From a virus, in the IMG/VR virus record IMGVR_UViG_3300003894_000008, positions 1 through 56,547 of that record: DNA of 56,547 bases; one strand, 5' to 3'. Numbering within the stretch: the stretch's first letter is position 1; each line of letters starts with the position of its first letter. The notes under the pieces were generated by a model that ran no database searches, was not told where the DNA came from, and saw only the letters and a program-made list of their open reading frames with translations. Positions 49,352 to 56,547 of this stretch are shown here, in pieces. A program made the position numbers and the translations under genes.

Positions 49352-49547
49352 AATGTTGAAACCCCCAGTAAACGGCGATGTTCCTGAGAACAGCGGCGAC
49401 GGTATAGATTGATGTGATTAACAGGCTCACCGACTTGCGGCGTGCGGCGTGCAGGCCAAACAGGGGGAGCATGTAATAAGTGAGGAGCAGGCTGATAAAG
49501 AAACCAACCCCCACGTTGACGAACGAGAACACTGTCGATTCAAGCAA
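49344..49547 (-). CDS. Two-TM membrane protein, DUF7220-like, 67 aa
   Basis: A TTG at 49547 with GGAGG 6 nt upstream begins LESTVFSFVNVGVGFFISLL after the initiator. Two transmembrane segments (about 8-30 and 38-58) flank a basic loop (LHAARRKSVS), giving a helical hairpin. The pattern ESxxNxxxGFxxSLxxxxxxxPxxG ... IYTVxSxxRxYxxR-like fits a small phage membrane family (DUF7220 by recollection). The long frame to 49778 is antisense to the helicase. Confidence 0.7.
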   Translation of the reverse strand: MLESTVFSFVNVGVGFFISLLLTYYMLPLFGLHAARRKSVSLLITSIYTVAAVLRNIAVYWGFQHYG

Positions 49548-51126
49548 ACTCAACCTCCATGATCTTCGAGTATTTGCCCTCTGGCTTGACCTTGATACGG
49601 ACAGGTGACGGGGCATATTGACGGGATTGCTCGATAGCGTGCTGGCAATCGAGCGGCGCAGCGGCACCAGGAAATCTTGTTGACCACCACTGCTGCGCCT
49701 TCTGGCGTGCGTAACCTTCATGTTCGAAACAAACCCACTCGCTAAACTTTTCGCGACCAGCGGCGCACATATAATCAACGCGCATGGAACGGGTTTTTCC
49801 TGGACGTGCGTGCATCGAGTAATTGGTGAACATCACATCCCAGATCATCGGCCTGATCTGGCTGGTCAGGATGGCGTCTGTCGCGGCGGAGCGTGACAGC
49901 TTGATTTCCGGTGGCGGGAACTCATGCTCGCACACCGGACAGATCCTGACGGCTGCGTGCAGGATCGTGTCGCAGTCGGGGCAGATTTTTATTGGCGCTT
50001 CTCCGTCGCCGTCGCCCTTCACTTCCTTGACGTTCAATTGATCGAGGGGGCCGTGTCGTGCAACGTTACGAGCGAAGTCCAGAACGAGGCAATCCTCCTT
50101 GCCCTCGGCAATGCGCGTGCCGCGACCGATCATCTGCACATGCAGGCCAGTGGATTCTGTCGGGCGCATCAGCGCAATCAAGTCCGTGCCAGGAGCGTTG
50201 AAGCCCGTGGTCAGGACATTGGCATTGGTCAGGGCGCGAAGCCTGCCAGCCTTGAAGTCGGCAATGATGCGGTCGCGCTCGGCTGGGTTGGTTTCACCAA
50301 GAACGGTTTCGCACGAATAACCTTTTTCACGGATCGCCTTGGCAACGGCTTGGGCGTGCTTTACGCCGGAGCAAAAGATCAACCAAGACCCTCGCTCCTG
50401 TCCCTGCTCGATGATCTCATTGACAGCGGCCTCTGTGATCTCGTCATTGTTGACAGCGGCCTCCAGTTCGCCAGCAATGAACTCACCGCCGCGACGGTGC
50501 ACGCCATCAACACTTAATTCTGTAACGGTTTGTTTCGGGACTGGTGCGCAGAGATAACCCTGCTCGATCATGTCAGCGATGCCAGCCTCGTAACAGATGT
50601 CCGTGAAGATCGCGCCATCGCCCTTGTGCAGCATCCCGCTATCAAGGCGGTATGGCGTAGCGGTCAGGCCGATAACCTTAAGGCGCGGGTTCTTTTCCTG
50701 CATGGCAGCAAGCGCCTTGCCATACATCGTGTTCGCGTTGCGCGGGATCAAGTGCGCTTCGTCAATGATAACCAGATCGAAGCGATTAAAACTCGATACT
50801 TTTCTGACAAAAGACTGGATGCCAGCATAGACAATCTGCGAATACATATCGCGGCGACCGACACCGGCAGAGTAGATCCCTGCCGGTGCGTGAGGCCACA
50901 GGCCAATGAGTTCGTCGTAATTCTGCGCGATCAATTCCTTAACGTGAGTCAGCATCAGGACTCGCGTCGAGGGATAACGCTCAATGGCAGAGCGAACGAA
51001 CTCGCCCAAGACGATTGACTTCCCCGTACCAGTCGGCAGAACGATCAGCGGGTTGCCATCGTTCGACATGAAATACTGGTAGATGGAGTCAATCGACTCG
51101 CGCTGGTATGGCCTGAGTTCAATCAT
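49540..51126 (-). CDS. SF2 DEAD/DEAH helicase with C-terminal zinc ribbon, 528 aa
   Basis: Start at 51126 (MIELRPYQRESIDSIYQYFM), overlapping the upstream stop. Walker A PTGTGKS (31-37), DEAH (122-125), LTATPYR and the C-terminal helicase motif HVQMIGRGTR are all present. A CPDC...CPVC zinc ribbon lies near residue 395-415, followed by a 110-aa tail. This is the usual form of phage ATP-dependent helicases acting in replication or recombination. Confidence 0.9.
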   Translation of the reverse strand: MIELRPYQRESIDSIYQYFMSNDGNPLIVLPTGTGKSIVLGEFVRSAIERYPSTRVLMLTHVKELIAQNYDELIGLWPHAPAGIYSAGVGRRDMYSQIVYAGIQSFVRKVSSFNRFDLVIIDEAHLIPRNANTMYGKALAAMQEKNPRLKVIGLTATPYRLDSGMLHKGDGAIFTDICYEAGIADMIEQGYLCAPVPKQTVTELSVDGVHRRGGEFIAGELEAAVNNDEITEAAVNEIIEQGQERGSWLIFCSGVKHAQAVAKAIREKGYSCETVLGETNPAERDRIIADFKAGRLRALTNANVLTTGFNAPGTDLIALMRPTESTGLHVQMIGRGTRIAEGKEDCLVLDFARNVARHGPLDQLNVKEVKGDGDGEAPIKICPDCDTILHAAVRICPVCEHEFPPPEIKLSRSAATDAILTSQIRPMIWDVMFTNYSMHARPGKTRSMRVDYMCAAGREKFSEWVCFEHEGYARQKAQQWWSTRFPGAAAPLDCQHAIEQSRQYAPSPVRIKVKPEGKYSKIMEVEFA

Positions 51127-51797
51127 GTGATGTCGATGCGAACAGGCTGACGACGAACCAGTGCCAGCCTGCACTTGGCTGGGTTGACAGTTACGCCTGT
51201 GCTTTTATCCTCAAGCACGGGATCATAGCCATCAAGCTCGCACGCCTTAATCGCACTCTCATAGGCACGCCACGCCTTTTGAAGATCTGCAATTGGGTCT
51301 TTAAACTCGATGATAGGAAGATTCGGTTGGGTGGGAGTCTTGGCCTTCTTTGTCGGCCCATCGCCAACAATTGAAGAAAGATCAATCTCTATGCTTTTGC
51401 CATGCTGGAATGCAGCTTCAAGAACAGTGATCTTGGATTTATAGCGTGCTGGGAAGTTGGCTTTTTGTTTCGCGAGTTGAGCAAAGGCAATCTCGGTGCC
51501 AGCTTGTAAAACTTTTAGAGCAATCTTCACGCCATTGATCTGGTCAGTTGTGACCCTTAAAACTTTTCGGCTCGCGATGTACTTAGCAATAACCCTGTCG
51601 TGAATGGTGAACCCTGCGCCCATAAGGTCGGGCATCTCTATGTTTATGTGAATCGCTTCACCTGTGATCGAGGTTCTAACGGGGATCACACCAGCCTCTG
51701 AACTGGCCTGCTTTTCTCTGTTCTTGAAAAAATTAACTTGATTTGAGTTAAGTTTTTTTTCTGACACTTCTATTGCGTTAGCTAATGCGGTAGTCAT
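51123..51797 (-). CDS. Hypothetical protein in replication operon, 224 aa
   Basis: The start at 51797 (MTTALANAIEVSEKK) has GAAGG upstream and overlaps the nuclease gene. Central beta-rich region with ASRKVLRVTTDQINGVKIAL, then helices and a Lys-rich linker (KKAKTPTQPN). No domain recognised. It sits between nuclease and helicase, so a role with recombination or repair proteins is possible. Confidence 0.65.
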   Translation of the reverse strand: MTTALANAIEVSEKKLNSNQVNFFKNREKQASSEAGVIPVRTSITGEAIHINIEMPDLMGAGFTIHDRVIAKYIASRKVLRVTTDQINGVKIALKVLQAGTEIAFAQLAKQKANFPARYKSKITVLEAAFQHGKSIEIDLSSIVGDGPTKKAKTPTQPNLPIIEFKDPIADLQKAWRAYESAIKACELDGYDPVLEDKSTGVTVNPAKCRLALVRRQPVRIDIT

Positions 51798-52756
51798 CCT
51801 TCGTCCTTCCATGTAGTGCCGTCTGGCATTGTGTATTCCACCCAGTTCCCTTCATCGCTTCCGCCGGAAACGGTTCCAGGAATAAGGCAGGGGAGGTAGC
51901 GCTGCTCTTCGCAGCCGACTTCTTGAAGCTCAGGCGATATGAATTGACCGCTTCGATTGCACGCCCAGCCACCCTCTTCGCAGACGATGGCGTGCAGGCA
52001 TGTGCGACAGTTGCGATCAGCCGCCTTTCCTTCGTGGCATATCTCTGAGAAATCACACCAGCGGCACTTGTAGAAATCAGGTGTGCCGATTCTTTCCGGT
52101 GCGGAATCAGAGAAGATGATCCGCTTCGCCTTCTCTTTTAAGTTCTGTGCTTCGTTCGGATCTTCGTTTGTGCGGACGCTGGTATAAGCGCGACCGCCAG
52201 GAGTGCAGGCTGTCAGGTAGTGGCGGGAGTATCCGCCGTATTCCATATAAAGGACGCCCTGCGCGTAGTACACTTGGTCCCATTGGCGCAGGGCGCTCTT
52301 TTCCCCCACCTTATCTTTCAAGTCATTTAGTTTCTTAAACTTCTTCTCGTTGATTGACTTGTGTTCCCACACATGCGGCGTCACGGGAGCCTGCAAGATC
52401 CCCGTAATGTCGCCGTCCATGTGGCCCCGAAAGTGACCGCCGAAATCGGAGTATCCGATCTGGCGACCACTCGCAGGATCTAGCGTCAGGAGAGTAACGC
52501 CAGAGATTGCACGCAGACGTTCAATCGCAACGTCCTCTTGCGTGAAGCCGTCATCAAAGGCGCGGAGAGTTGACGCCTTGAAGACGACATTCATAGCCCA
52601 GCGAAACTGATACCAAAGCATCCGTGCGCATTCGTTGCCAATCGAGGACATGCCAAGGTAGAGACGCCGCTTCTTCCGGCGGCTTATCTCGACCATCGCA
52701 TCATCCATAGCGTCGAGCGTCGGGTCAGTTTCGGGGGGCCATGTAACATTCGTCAT
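51794..52756 (-). CDS. PD-(D/E)xK exonuclease, Cas4/RecB-like, 320 aa
   Basis: GMSSIGNECARMLWYQFRW near residue 35, GHMDG at about 111 and WEHKSI at about 130 are the N-terminal Cys, D and E-x-K parts of a Cas4/RecB-type nuclease. The C-terminal CRWCDFSEICHEG, followed by more Cys, gives the iron-sulphur or zinc cluster. Likely processes DNA ends for the single-strand annealing system encoded upstream. It begins right after the stop of the 41-aa gene. Confidence 0.8.
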   Translation of the reverse strand: MTNVTWPPETDPTLDAMDDAMVEISRRKKRRLYLGMSSIGNECARMLWYQFRWAMNVVFKASTLRAFDDGFTQEDVAIERLRAISGVTLLTLDPASGRQIGYSDFGGHFRGHMDGDITGILQAPVTPHVWEHKSINEKKFKKLNDLKDKVGEKSALRQWDQVYYAQGVLYMEYGGYSRHYLTACTPGGRAYTSVRTNEDPNEAQNLKEKAKRIIFSDSAPERIGTPDFYKCRWCDFSEICHEGKAADRNCRTCLHAIVCEEGGWACNRSGQFISPELQEVGCEEQRYLPCLIPGTVSGGSDEGNWVEYTMPDGTTWKDEG

Positions 52757-52882
52757 TTAATCTTCCTTCGCCTCTTCACAAGGAGGGCATTCGGGATTGT
52801 CGTGGAAGCCTTCGAGTTGTTGAGGGACCAGCGGCCCCTCAACTTCGACAACGGTTACGCCGTCACTCGCCCAGACCTTCAT
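52757..52882 (-). CDS. Small Cys-containing protein, 41 aa
   Basis: ATG at 52882 overlaps the upstream stop (ATGA). The sequence MKVWASDGVTVVEVEGPLVP ends in ECPPCEEAKED, giving a C-x2-C pair. It exactly fills the gap between two well supported genes. Function unknown. Confidence 0.6.
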   Translation of the reverse strand: MKVWASDGVTVVEVEGPLVPQQLEGFHDNPECPPCEEAKED

Positions 52883-53424
52883 CCCCAAGGTGCCGATCCG
52901 GCTGGAGGTGTGGCTGGCGTTGCGGGTGCAGCGGGGAAGCCGCCTGCGGCTTGCTCTGCCGCAGGAGCGGCAGCAGCAGCAGCGGAAGCAGCAGCGGCCT
53001 CGGCGGCAGTAGGAGCAGCAGGAGCAGCAGGAGCCGCCGCTTCAGGCATGATGAAACGCGCAATGTCGTTGCGGGTTGGATCATTCTTCTGCAAGCGAAC
53101 AGATGCCACACACACGCGCCCTGCGAGTTCATTCACATCGTTATTGATGCGAGGAACGCCACAGGCCAGCGCCATGTTTCCAAGATCACGCATACCCATC
53201 TCACGCACATCGGTCTTTGCGTGGAAGATGTTAATGTTGAACCACAGCTTGCGGCCTTGGAACTCGGCGGGATTAACCACGTCGAACTCGCAGACCACAC
53301 CGCCGCCAGTGCTGTTTGTCTTGGCGGTAGTGAACATCAACTGGTAGTCGCCAACCGGCAGCGGCTCAAATTCTCCGCCGCCAGCGTGATCAGCAGCTTC
53401 AAAGGGGGTTTGTAATTGCGTCAT
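52879..53424 (-). CDS. DUF669 single-strand-binding-like protein, 181 aa
   Basis: Residues 18-125 match DUF669: FEPLPVGDYQLMF, CEFDVVNPAEFQGRKLWFNI and VASVRLQKNDPTRNDIARFI in order. DUF669 proteins accompany Sak4 and recombinases in phages and are thought to act as single-strand-binding partners. The last 55 residues are an Ala/Pro tail ending APWG, as disordered SSB tails do. The adjoining Sak4-like gene supports the link. Confidence 0.82.
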   Translation of the reverse strand: MTQLQTPFEAADHAGGGEFEPLPVGDYQLMFTTAKTNSTGGGVVCEFDVVNPAEFQGRKLWFNINIFHAKTDVREMGMRDLGNMALACGVPRINNDVNELAGRVCVASVRLQKNDPTRNDIARFIMPEAAAPAAPAAPTAAEAAAASAAAAAAPAAEQAAGGFPAAPATPATPPAGSAPWG

Positions 53425-54206
53425 TCTGCAATTCCTTTCTGATTAAAAAACGGGATAGTGTTTGAGAGGGAGTCCCATGCGAGCGGCATATCCGCAGGCA
53501 TGGCGTAGCGATTCTTGGCCTGAAAGGCCGGTCGCTCTTCGGTGTAGAGAAGCCGCTCACCAGATCCGATGGCGCGTGTCTTCTTGTTCCCGAAACCTTG
53601 ATCGCTCTGAGTCGTGGCGACTCGATAGTTTGTGAAGAGAATGCAATCGGCCCATTCACGCACCTTGGCGCTCGCGCCCTTGTGCAGCTTCACTTGATAG
53701 CGGTCGTAGGGTTCGCTTGATGGATCATCGAAGCGTTTGACTTCGCTGTGCGCTACGAGGATGACTGCCATCCCCTTTTCGTCGCGCAGGTAGTTAAGCG
53801 CCTTGATGAAATCCAGCCAGTAATCGAGGGCGATGCCGTAGCCCTTACCGAAGCCGTAATCATCAATGTGATTAACAGCGTGACCCTTCTCATTGGTCGG
53901 GTGCTTGGTGAGGGTGTGCTGCCAGACCAGATTCTCTAACCAGTCAAGCGAGTCGACAACCAGCGTCTTGTATTTGTGATCTTCGGTAGCCAGCGAGGAC
54001 ATCGCCTCGATCACATCTTCGTAGGTCTTCGCGAGAGGAAAGTGCGGGACATCAATCACGCCCAGCCCGTCCTCGGTTTGGATAAAGATCGCATCCGGAG
54101 CCGCAGCGGCGAGCGATGTCTTGCCGATGCCTTCCACCCCGTACACGATCATTCGAGGCGGCGTAGATGTTGCCCCCTGCGAAATGTCTTTAAGAGACAA
54201 CGCCAT
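53421..54206 (-). CDS. Sak4-like RecA-fold ATPase, 261 aa
   Basis: Walker A GVEGIGKT (residues 23-30), Walker B YKTLVVDSLDWLE (about 80-92), and AVILVAHSEVKRF as the sensor strand. This matches phage AAA/RecA-fold proteins of the Sak4 group, single-strand annealing or strand-exchange proteins. Overlaps DUF669 by ATGA, the usual functional pair. Confidence 0.83.
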   Translation of the reverse strand: MALSLKDISQGATSTPPRMIVYGVEGIGKTSLAAAAPDAIFIQTEDGLGVIDVPHFPLAKTYEDVIEAMSSLATEDHKYKTLVVDSLDWLENLVWQHTLTKHPTNEKGHAVNHIDDYGFGKGYGIALDYWLDFIKALNYLRDEKGMAVILVAHSEVKRFDDPSSEPYDRYQVKLHKGASAKVREWADCILFTNYRVATTQSDQGFGNKKTRAIGSGERLLYTEERPAFQAKNRYAMPADMPLAWDSLSNTIPFFNQKGIAE

Positions 54207-54694
54207 TATTCAGCGTCCTTTCGTTTTATCTTGAATGTGGTTTTGCCAGGAGCAACGGTTCGGGCAGGGTTGAAAGATGCCTGCCAGTCTGGCGGTAGCG
54301 CCTGATAGGTACGCTCCTGAACGCCATACTTGACGCTCACGTACTTATCGGGGTCGGTGATTGCGGGATCTGCGACCAGTCGCTCGCGGAGGTCGCCCAG
54401 CTTTTCTTGATCCCAGTTCACACGGCGGGGTTTATCCACGCTCAATGTTATTGTGTCAGAATCAATGTGAACGACGCCGAGAGGCTCGTCCTTGTTCAGA
54501 TAAGCTTCTTTAATGGCTTCTTTAAACTTGAGTTCGATAGCTGCATCGAGCATAAAGCGTATGGAATCGAGAACTGATTTTTCTGCTTTTAGTTGCTCTG
54601 TAATCGTGGCGAAAACGCTATCGGGTAGTTCGCTCACGTCTTCAACTGACATAGCCAGAAGGTCATGCAGTTGTGGAGTATTGGGGATATTCAT
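54206..54694 (-). CDS. Hypothetical protein, first gene of leftward replication operon, 162 aa
   Basis: Acidic helical N-terminus (PQLHDLLAMSVEDVSELPDS), a central segment (ITLSVDKPRRVNWDQEKLGD) and a basic C-terminus. The pattern resembles proteins found upstream of Sak4 and DUF669 in other phages, without a known function. AGGA precedes the ATG. It is the first gene behind the operator region at 54.7 kb and so would be directly repressed. Confidence 0.7.
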   Translation of the reverse strand: MNIPNTPQLHDLLAMSVEDVSELPDSVFATITEQLKAEKSVLDSIRFMLDAAIELKFKEAIKEAYLNKDEPLGVVHIDSDTITLSVDKPRRVNWDQEKLGDLRERLVADPAITDPDKYVSVKYGVQERTYQALPPDWQASFNPARTVAPGKTTFKIKRKDAE

Positions 54695-54712
54695 TGTTTA
54701 TCCTCGTATAGA

Positions 54713-54729
54713 GTTTAGCCTGACTAAAC
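54713..54729. promoter_or_regulatory. Inverted repeat GTTTAG-N5-CTAAAC in cI operator region
   Basis: A perfect 6-5-6 inverted repeat 19 nt upstream of the first leftward replication gene. Its spacing differs from the two N8 repeats further right, so it may bind a different protein. Confidence 0.4.
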
Positions 54730-54734
54730 GCACC

Positions 54735-54756
54735 ATGCGTAAATCGGCATACGCAT
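54735..54756. promoter_or_regulatory. Candidate CI operator O1 (ATGCGTA-N8-TACGCAT)
   Basis: Perfect 7-8-7 inverted repeat between the divergent repressor and leftward operon. Its core GTAAA....ATAC is shared with the repeat at 54782-54801. Confidence 0.5.
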
Positions 54757-54781
54757 AATCGCAGAGATAAACAAAATAGGA

Positions 54782-54801
54782 ATAGTAAAAAATGATACTA
54801 T
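54782..54801. promoter_or_regulatory. Candidate CI operator O2 (ATAGTA-N8-TACTAT)
   Basis: Perfect 6-8-6 inverted repeat with the same 8-nt spacing and the same GTAAA....ATAC core as O1. The centres of the two sites lie about 46 nt apart. Confidence 0.5.
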
Positions 54802-54816
54802 ATGCTAAAATATCTT

Positions 54817-54846
54817 TTGACACTGGGGAGTGCAGGGCAATACTTT
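54817..54846 (+). promoter_or_regulatory. Candidate promoter for the repressor gene
   Basis: TTGACA (54817-54822) is a consensus -35, and TACTTT (54841-54846) is a moderate -10 at 18-nt spacing. It lies about 40 nt before the repressor start and next to O2. Confidence 0.45.
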
Positions 54847-54888
54847 TCGCGATTCGTATCACAGGGGATATGCAAAGGAGAGATTGCT

Positions 54889-55515
54889 ATGAAGTCCATT
54901 GACGGAGAATGGTTTAAAGAAAGACTTAGAGAGATTAGAAAGTCACAAGCTGGATTATCTCGGCACATAGGAGCGAACACAGCGACCGTTAATCACATGC
55001 TGCATGGTCGTCGTACAATGTTGCTACCGGAGGTAGAGGACATTGCACGTTATTTAGAGGTCACACCTGCTGAGATCTTGATGCGTGTCGGCCTCCCTAT
55101 CGTCGCCATCCCTGAGAACACCCAGGCCATACCATTAGCGGAAGATAGCGACGGCGAACTCAAGGCGTCGGGATCTAATGGCTGGATCATTCCGAAAGAT
55201 TTTATCTCGAACAACCTGAACGCCACCCCAGAGGGGCTGGTCATTACTGAAGTTAAGGACGATTGCATGTCGCCGACCATGCGCGTTGGTGATCGTGTGC
55301 TGATCGACACTAGCCACACAAAACCAACACCGGCTGGCGTGTTCGCTATCAATGATGGGTTCGGGGTGTCGCTAAAGAGGATTGCGCATCTGCTGCACAG
55401 CAACCCGCCAGAACTGCGCGTCACGTCTGATTCTTCTGATGAAGACGCCGCCACAGTCCCAGCGAGTGACCTTAAAATCTTAGGCCGCGCTGTCTGCGTC
55501 TTGAATAGACTCTGA
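54889..55515 (+). CDS. CI/LexA-type phage repressor with atypical peptidase site, 208 aa
   Basis: Start at 54889 (MKSIDGEWFKERLREIRKSQ) with AAAGGAG upstream. Residues 10-65 are an HTH_3 DNA-binding domain (AGLSRHIGANTATVNHMLHG). Residues 115-208 are an S24-type domain: EVKDDCMSPTMRVGDRVLID and VSLKRI, with K163 at the usual Lys position. The residue where the catalytic Ser normally precedes Met is Cys126 (codon TGC). Self-cleavage on SOS induction may therefore be altered. It is divergent from the replication operon, as in lambda-like switches. Confidence 0.88.
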   Translation: MKSIDGEWFKERLREIRKSQAGLSRHIGANTATVNHMLHGRRTMLLPEVEDIARYLEVTPAEILMRVGLPIVAIPENTQAIPLAEDSDGELKASGSNGWIIPKDFISNNLNATPEGLVITEVKDDCMSPTMRVGDRVLIDTSHTKPTPAGVFAINDGFGVSLKRIAHLLHSNPPELRVTSDSSDEDAATVPASDLKILGRAVCVLNRL

Positions 55516-55650
55516 TTCGTTTAGCATTCTGCCGATGGTTTCGTCTGCTAAGTATAGAAGGCTGGTGACGGTCGCTCGTTCTCGTTTGTCATCAGCCAAT
55601 CTTGCGCCACGAATCAGCGCCGCAAGATTGTGTATTTCAAAATTATCCAT
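55480..55650 (-). CDS. Hypothetical protein opposite cI, 56 aa
   Basis: ATG at 55650 opens MDNFEIHNLAALIRGARLAD and continues helically to a stop that overlaps the repressor 3' end by 36 nt on the other strand. A weak AGGG lies 8 nt upstream. It could be the last gene of the leftward early region, or regulated with the promoter at about 55.7 kb. Function unknown. Confidence 0.6.
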   Translation of the reverse strand: MDNFEIHNLAALIRGARLADDKRERATVTSLLYLADETIGRMLNESESIQDADSAA

Positions 55651-55696
55651 TAACACACCCTATAATTATATTTATCTGAAATAATTATGCCCCTTA

Positions 55697-55736
55697 CACC
55701 GCTTAGATATTATTGAGCGGTGAAAAAACATACTCA
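55697..55736 (-). promoter_or_regulatory. Leftward promoter with CACCGCT-N12-AGCGGTG inverted repeat
   Basis: On the minus strand TTGAGT and AATAAT stand 17 nt apart. A perfect 7-12-7 inverted repeat (55697-55722) overlaps the -10 region. The repeat half (TTTTTTCACCGCT on the minus strand) matches the TTTTCACC(A/G)CT motif of the candidate attP, so the same protein may bind both. Confidence 0.4.
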
Positions 55737-55756
55737 AAATATTTGCAACAAGTGAT

Positions 55757-56547
55757 TTAGTCCAGCGCGACATAAGCAACCCTCGGTCGCCCAGCCTTGC
55801 CTGTATGGATTGTCTCCTTTGATGCGAGTTCGGCATCAACCAATGCCGACAGGATCTCCTTCATGTCCTTTGGTTTATGTGTGCTGAACGGTGGGCGCTT
55901 CTGCATTTCCGTCCATGAAACGCCATGCTCACCGGCTTCTCTTATAGCGAGCAAGATGGATTTCTTATTCCCTTCAAACTCAGATCCGGATACGCGCATC
56001 TTGAGGACTGATATCGTCTGATTGACACAGAACTTGACGTATTCCATCGCCCAGTTCGTCTCGATGTCCTCGATCACGGTCGCATCCGGATCTTTTGCAA
56101 GAGCGCATATCAAAGCGATCCTCATGGAAAATTCCCTGATCCGTGAGGGCAATTCCTCCAAGCCGTAAGGCTCAAGCTCATTGCACATCGACACGCGCAG
56201 CTTATCAAACTCCTTAAGCACCCTTGTCGCGGGACCACTGAAGGGTATTGTGATAATGTCAGGTCGTTCTGATGAAGACACCGTTCCAGCGTCATAACCT
56301 GCTCTTCTATTCACCTTCTCGATCCAGTCAGTGATTCTATGTGGCACTTCGATAATGCCCTTTAATTCGTGAACCATTCTCGGTTGGTTCGATTGATGAA
56401 TTAAAAGCCTGCCGATAAAACCATCTGCAACACTCGTGGAGTTTAGATTCCGATACAGCGTCACGGGAGTCGTCATTGCTAACATCGTGATCGCTGGGTT
56501 GTGTACTTTACGGTTTATTAATTCTTCTGCCTTGTCCTTGGTCAATC
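55757..56547 (-). CDS. DUF3987-type primase/helicase, C-terminal part (cut by window edge)
   Basis: The visible 263 codons read through the right edge without a start; the TTG at 56545 is in all likelihood an internal Leu. ITMLAMTTPVTLYRNLNSTS followed by VADGFIGRLLIHQSN is the signature near the end of DUF3987, a family often fused to primase or helicase domains in phages. The C-terminal 80 residues look like a winged helix (HGVSWTEMQKRPPFSTHKPK). The N-terminal catalytic part lies outside the window. Confidence 0.78.
   Translation of the reverse strand, partial: LTKDKAEELINRKVHNPAITMLAMTTPVTLYRNLNSTSVADGFIGRLLIHQSNQPRMVHELKGIIEVPHRITDWIEKVNRRAGYDAGTVSSSERPDIITIPFSGPATRVLKEFDKLRVSMCNELEPYGLEELPSRIREFSMRIALICALAKDPDATVIEDIETNWAMEYVKFCVNQTISVLKMRVSGSEFEGNKKSILLAIREAGEHGVSWTEMQKRPPFSTHKPKDMKEILSALVDAELASKETIHTGKAGRPRVAYVALD

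Noticed and set aside
49344-49778. 144-codon extended version of the two-TM membrane protein
   Set aside because: The extension lies inside the helicase gene in another frame and is random-like; a TTG with GGAGG at 49547 fits better.

Overview
The window reads as most of the genome of a temperate, short-tailed (podovirus-type) phage of a Gram-negative host. The protein families seen (N4-gp56-type capsid, Sf6-like small terminase, DUF6511-like and DUF2493-like proteins, GTA-type 3-TM holin, M15 endolysin) fit an alphaproteobacterium best; that host call is an inference. Genes are tightly packed with many ATGA/TAATG overlaps. I saw no tRNA, rRNA, CRISPR array, IS element or reverse transcriptase.

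Layout. (1) 1-7137, minus strand: about 23 small accessory genes in one operon, fired leftward from a sigma70-like promoter near 7.2 kb. Several genes occur twice, and four intergenic hairpins share a flanking sequence. (2) 7138-7707: AT-rich divergent control region. (3) 7708-43381, plus strand: VRR-NUC nuclease, small terminase, a large terminase split into two ORFs around six small genes, portal, scaffold, capsid, head and tail proteins (one tail protein split around a 225-aa gene), tail fibre, small membrane and secreted proteins, ejection-type virion proteins, a 3797-aa protein with methyltransferase, helicase and zincin motifs, a phosphoesterase, and an endolysin-holin lysis cassette. 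(4) 43365-54694, minus strand: small genes, tyrosine integrase with a candidate attP just past its 3' end, two excisionase-like HTH proteins, SLOG protein, dNMP kinase, DNA methyltransferase, SF2 helicase, Cas4/RecB-like nuclease, DUF669 protein and a Sak4-like ATPase. (5) 54695-55515: operator region and a divergent CI/LexA-type repressor. (6) 55480-56547, minus strand: a small gene and the C-terminal part of a DUF3987-type primase/helicase cut by the window edge.

How it works together. The repressor and its paired operators would hold lysogeny; Int plus one or both small HTH proteins would integrate and excise the genome. On induction the minus-strand module replicates and recombines DNA, and the rightward operon builds heads and tails. 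The giant protein, downstream of typical internal virion proteins, is probably injected with the DNA and may act like P1 DarB against restriction. Because int lies inside the segment rather than at an end, this is more likely a virion or episomal form than an integrated prophage.

Most notable: a 126-aa ORF with a perfect Shine-Dalgarno nested in another frame of the giant gene; two essential virion genes (large terminase and a tail protein) each split by inserted genes; a repressor with Cys where the S24 catalytic Ser should be; and a repeated TTTTCACC(A/G)CT motif around the integrase. Gene starts given here were set by Shine-Dalgarno position and often differ from the longest ORF.
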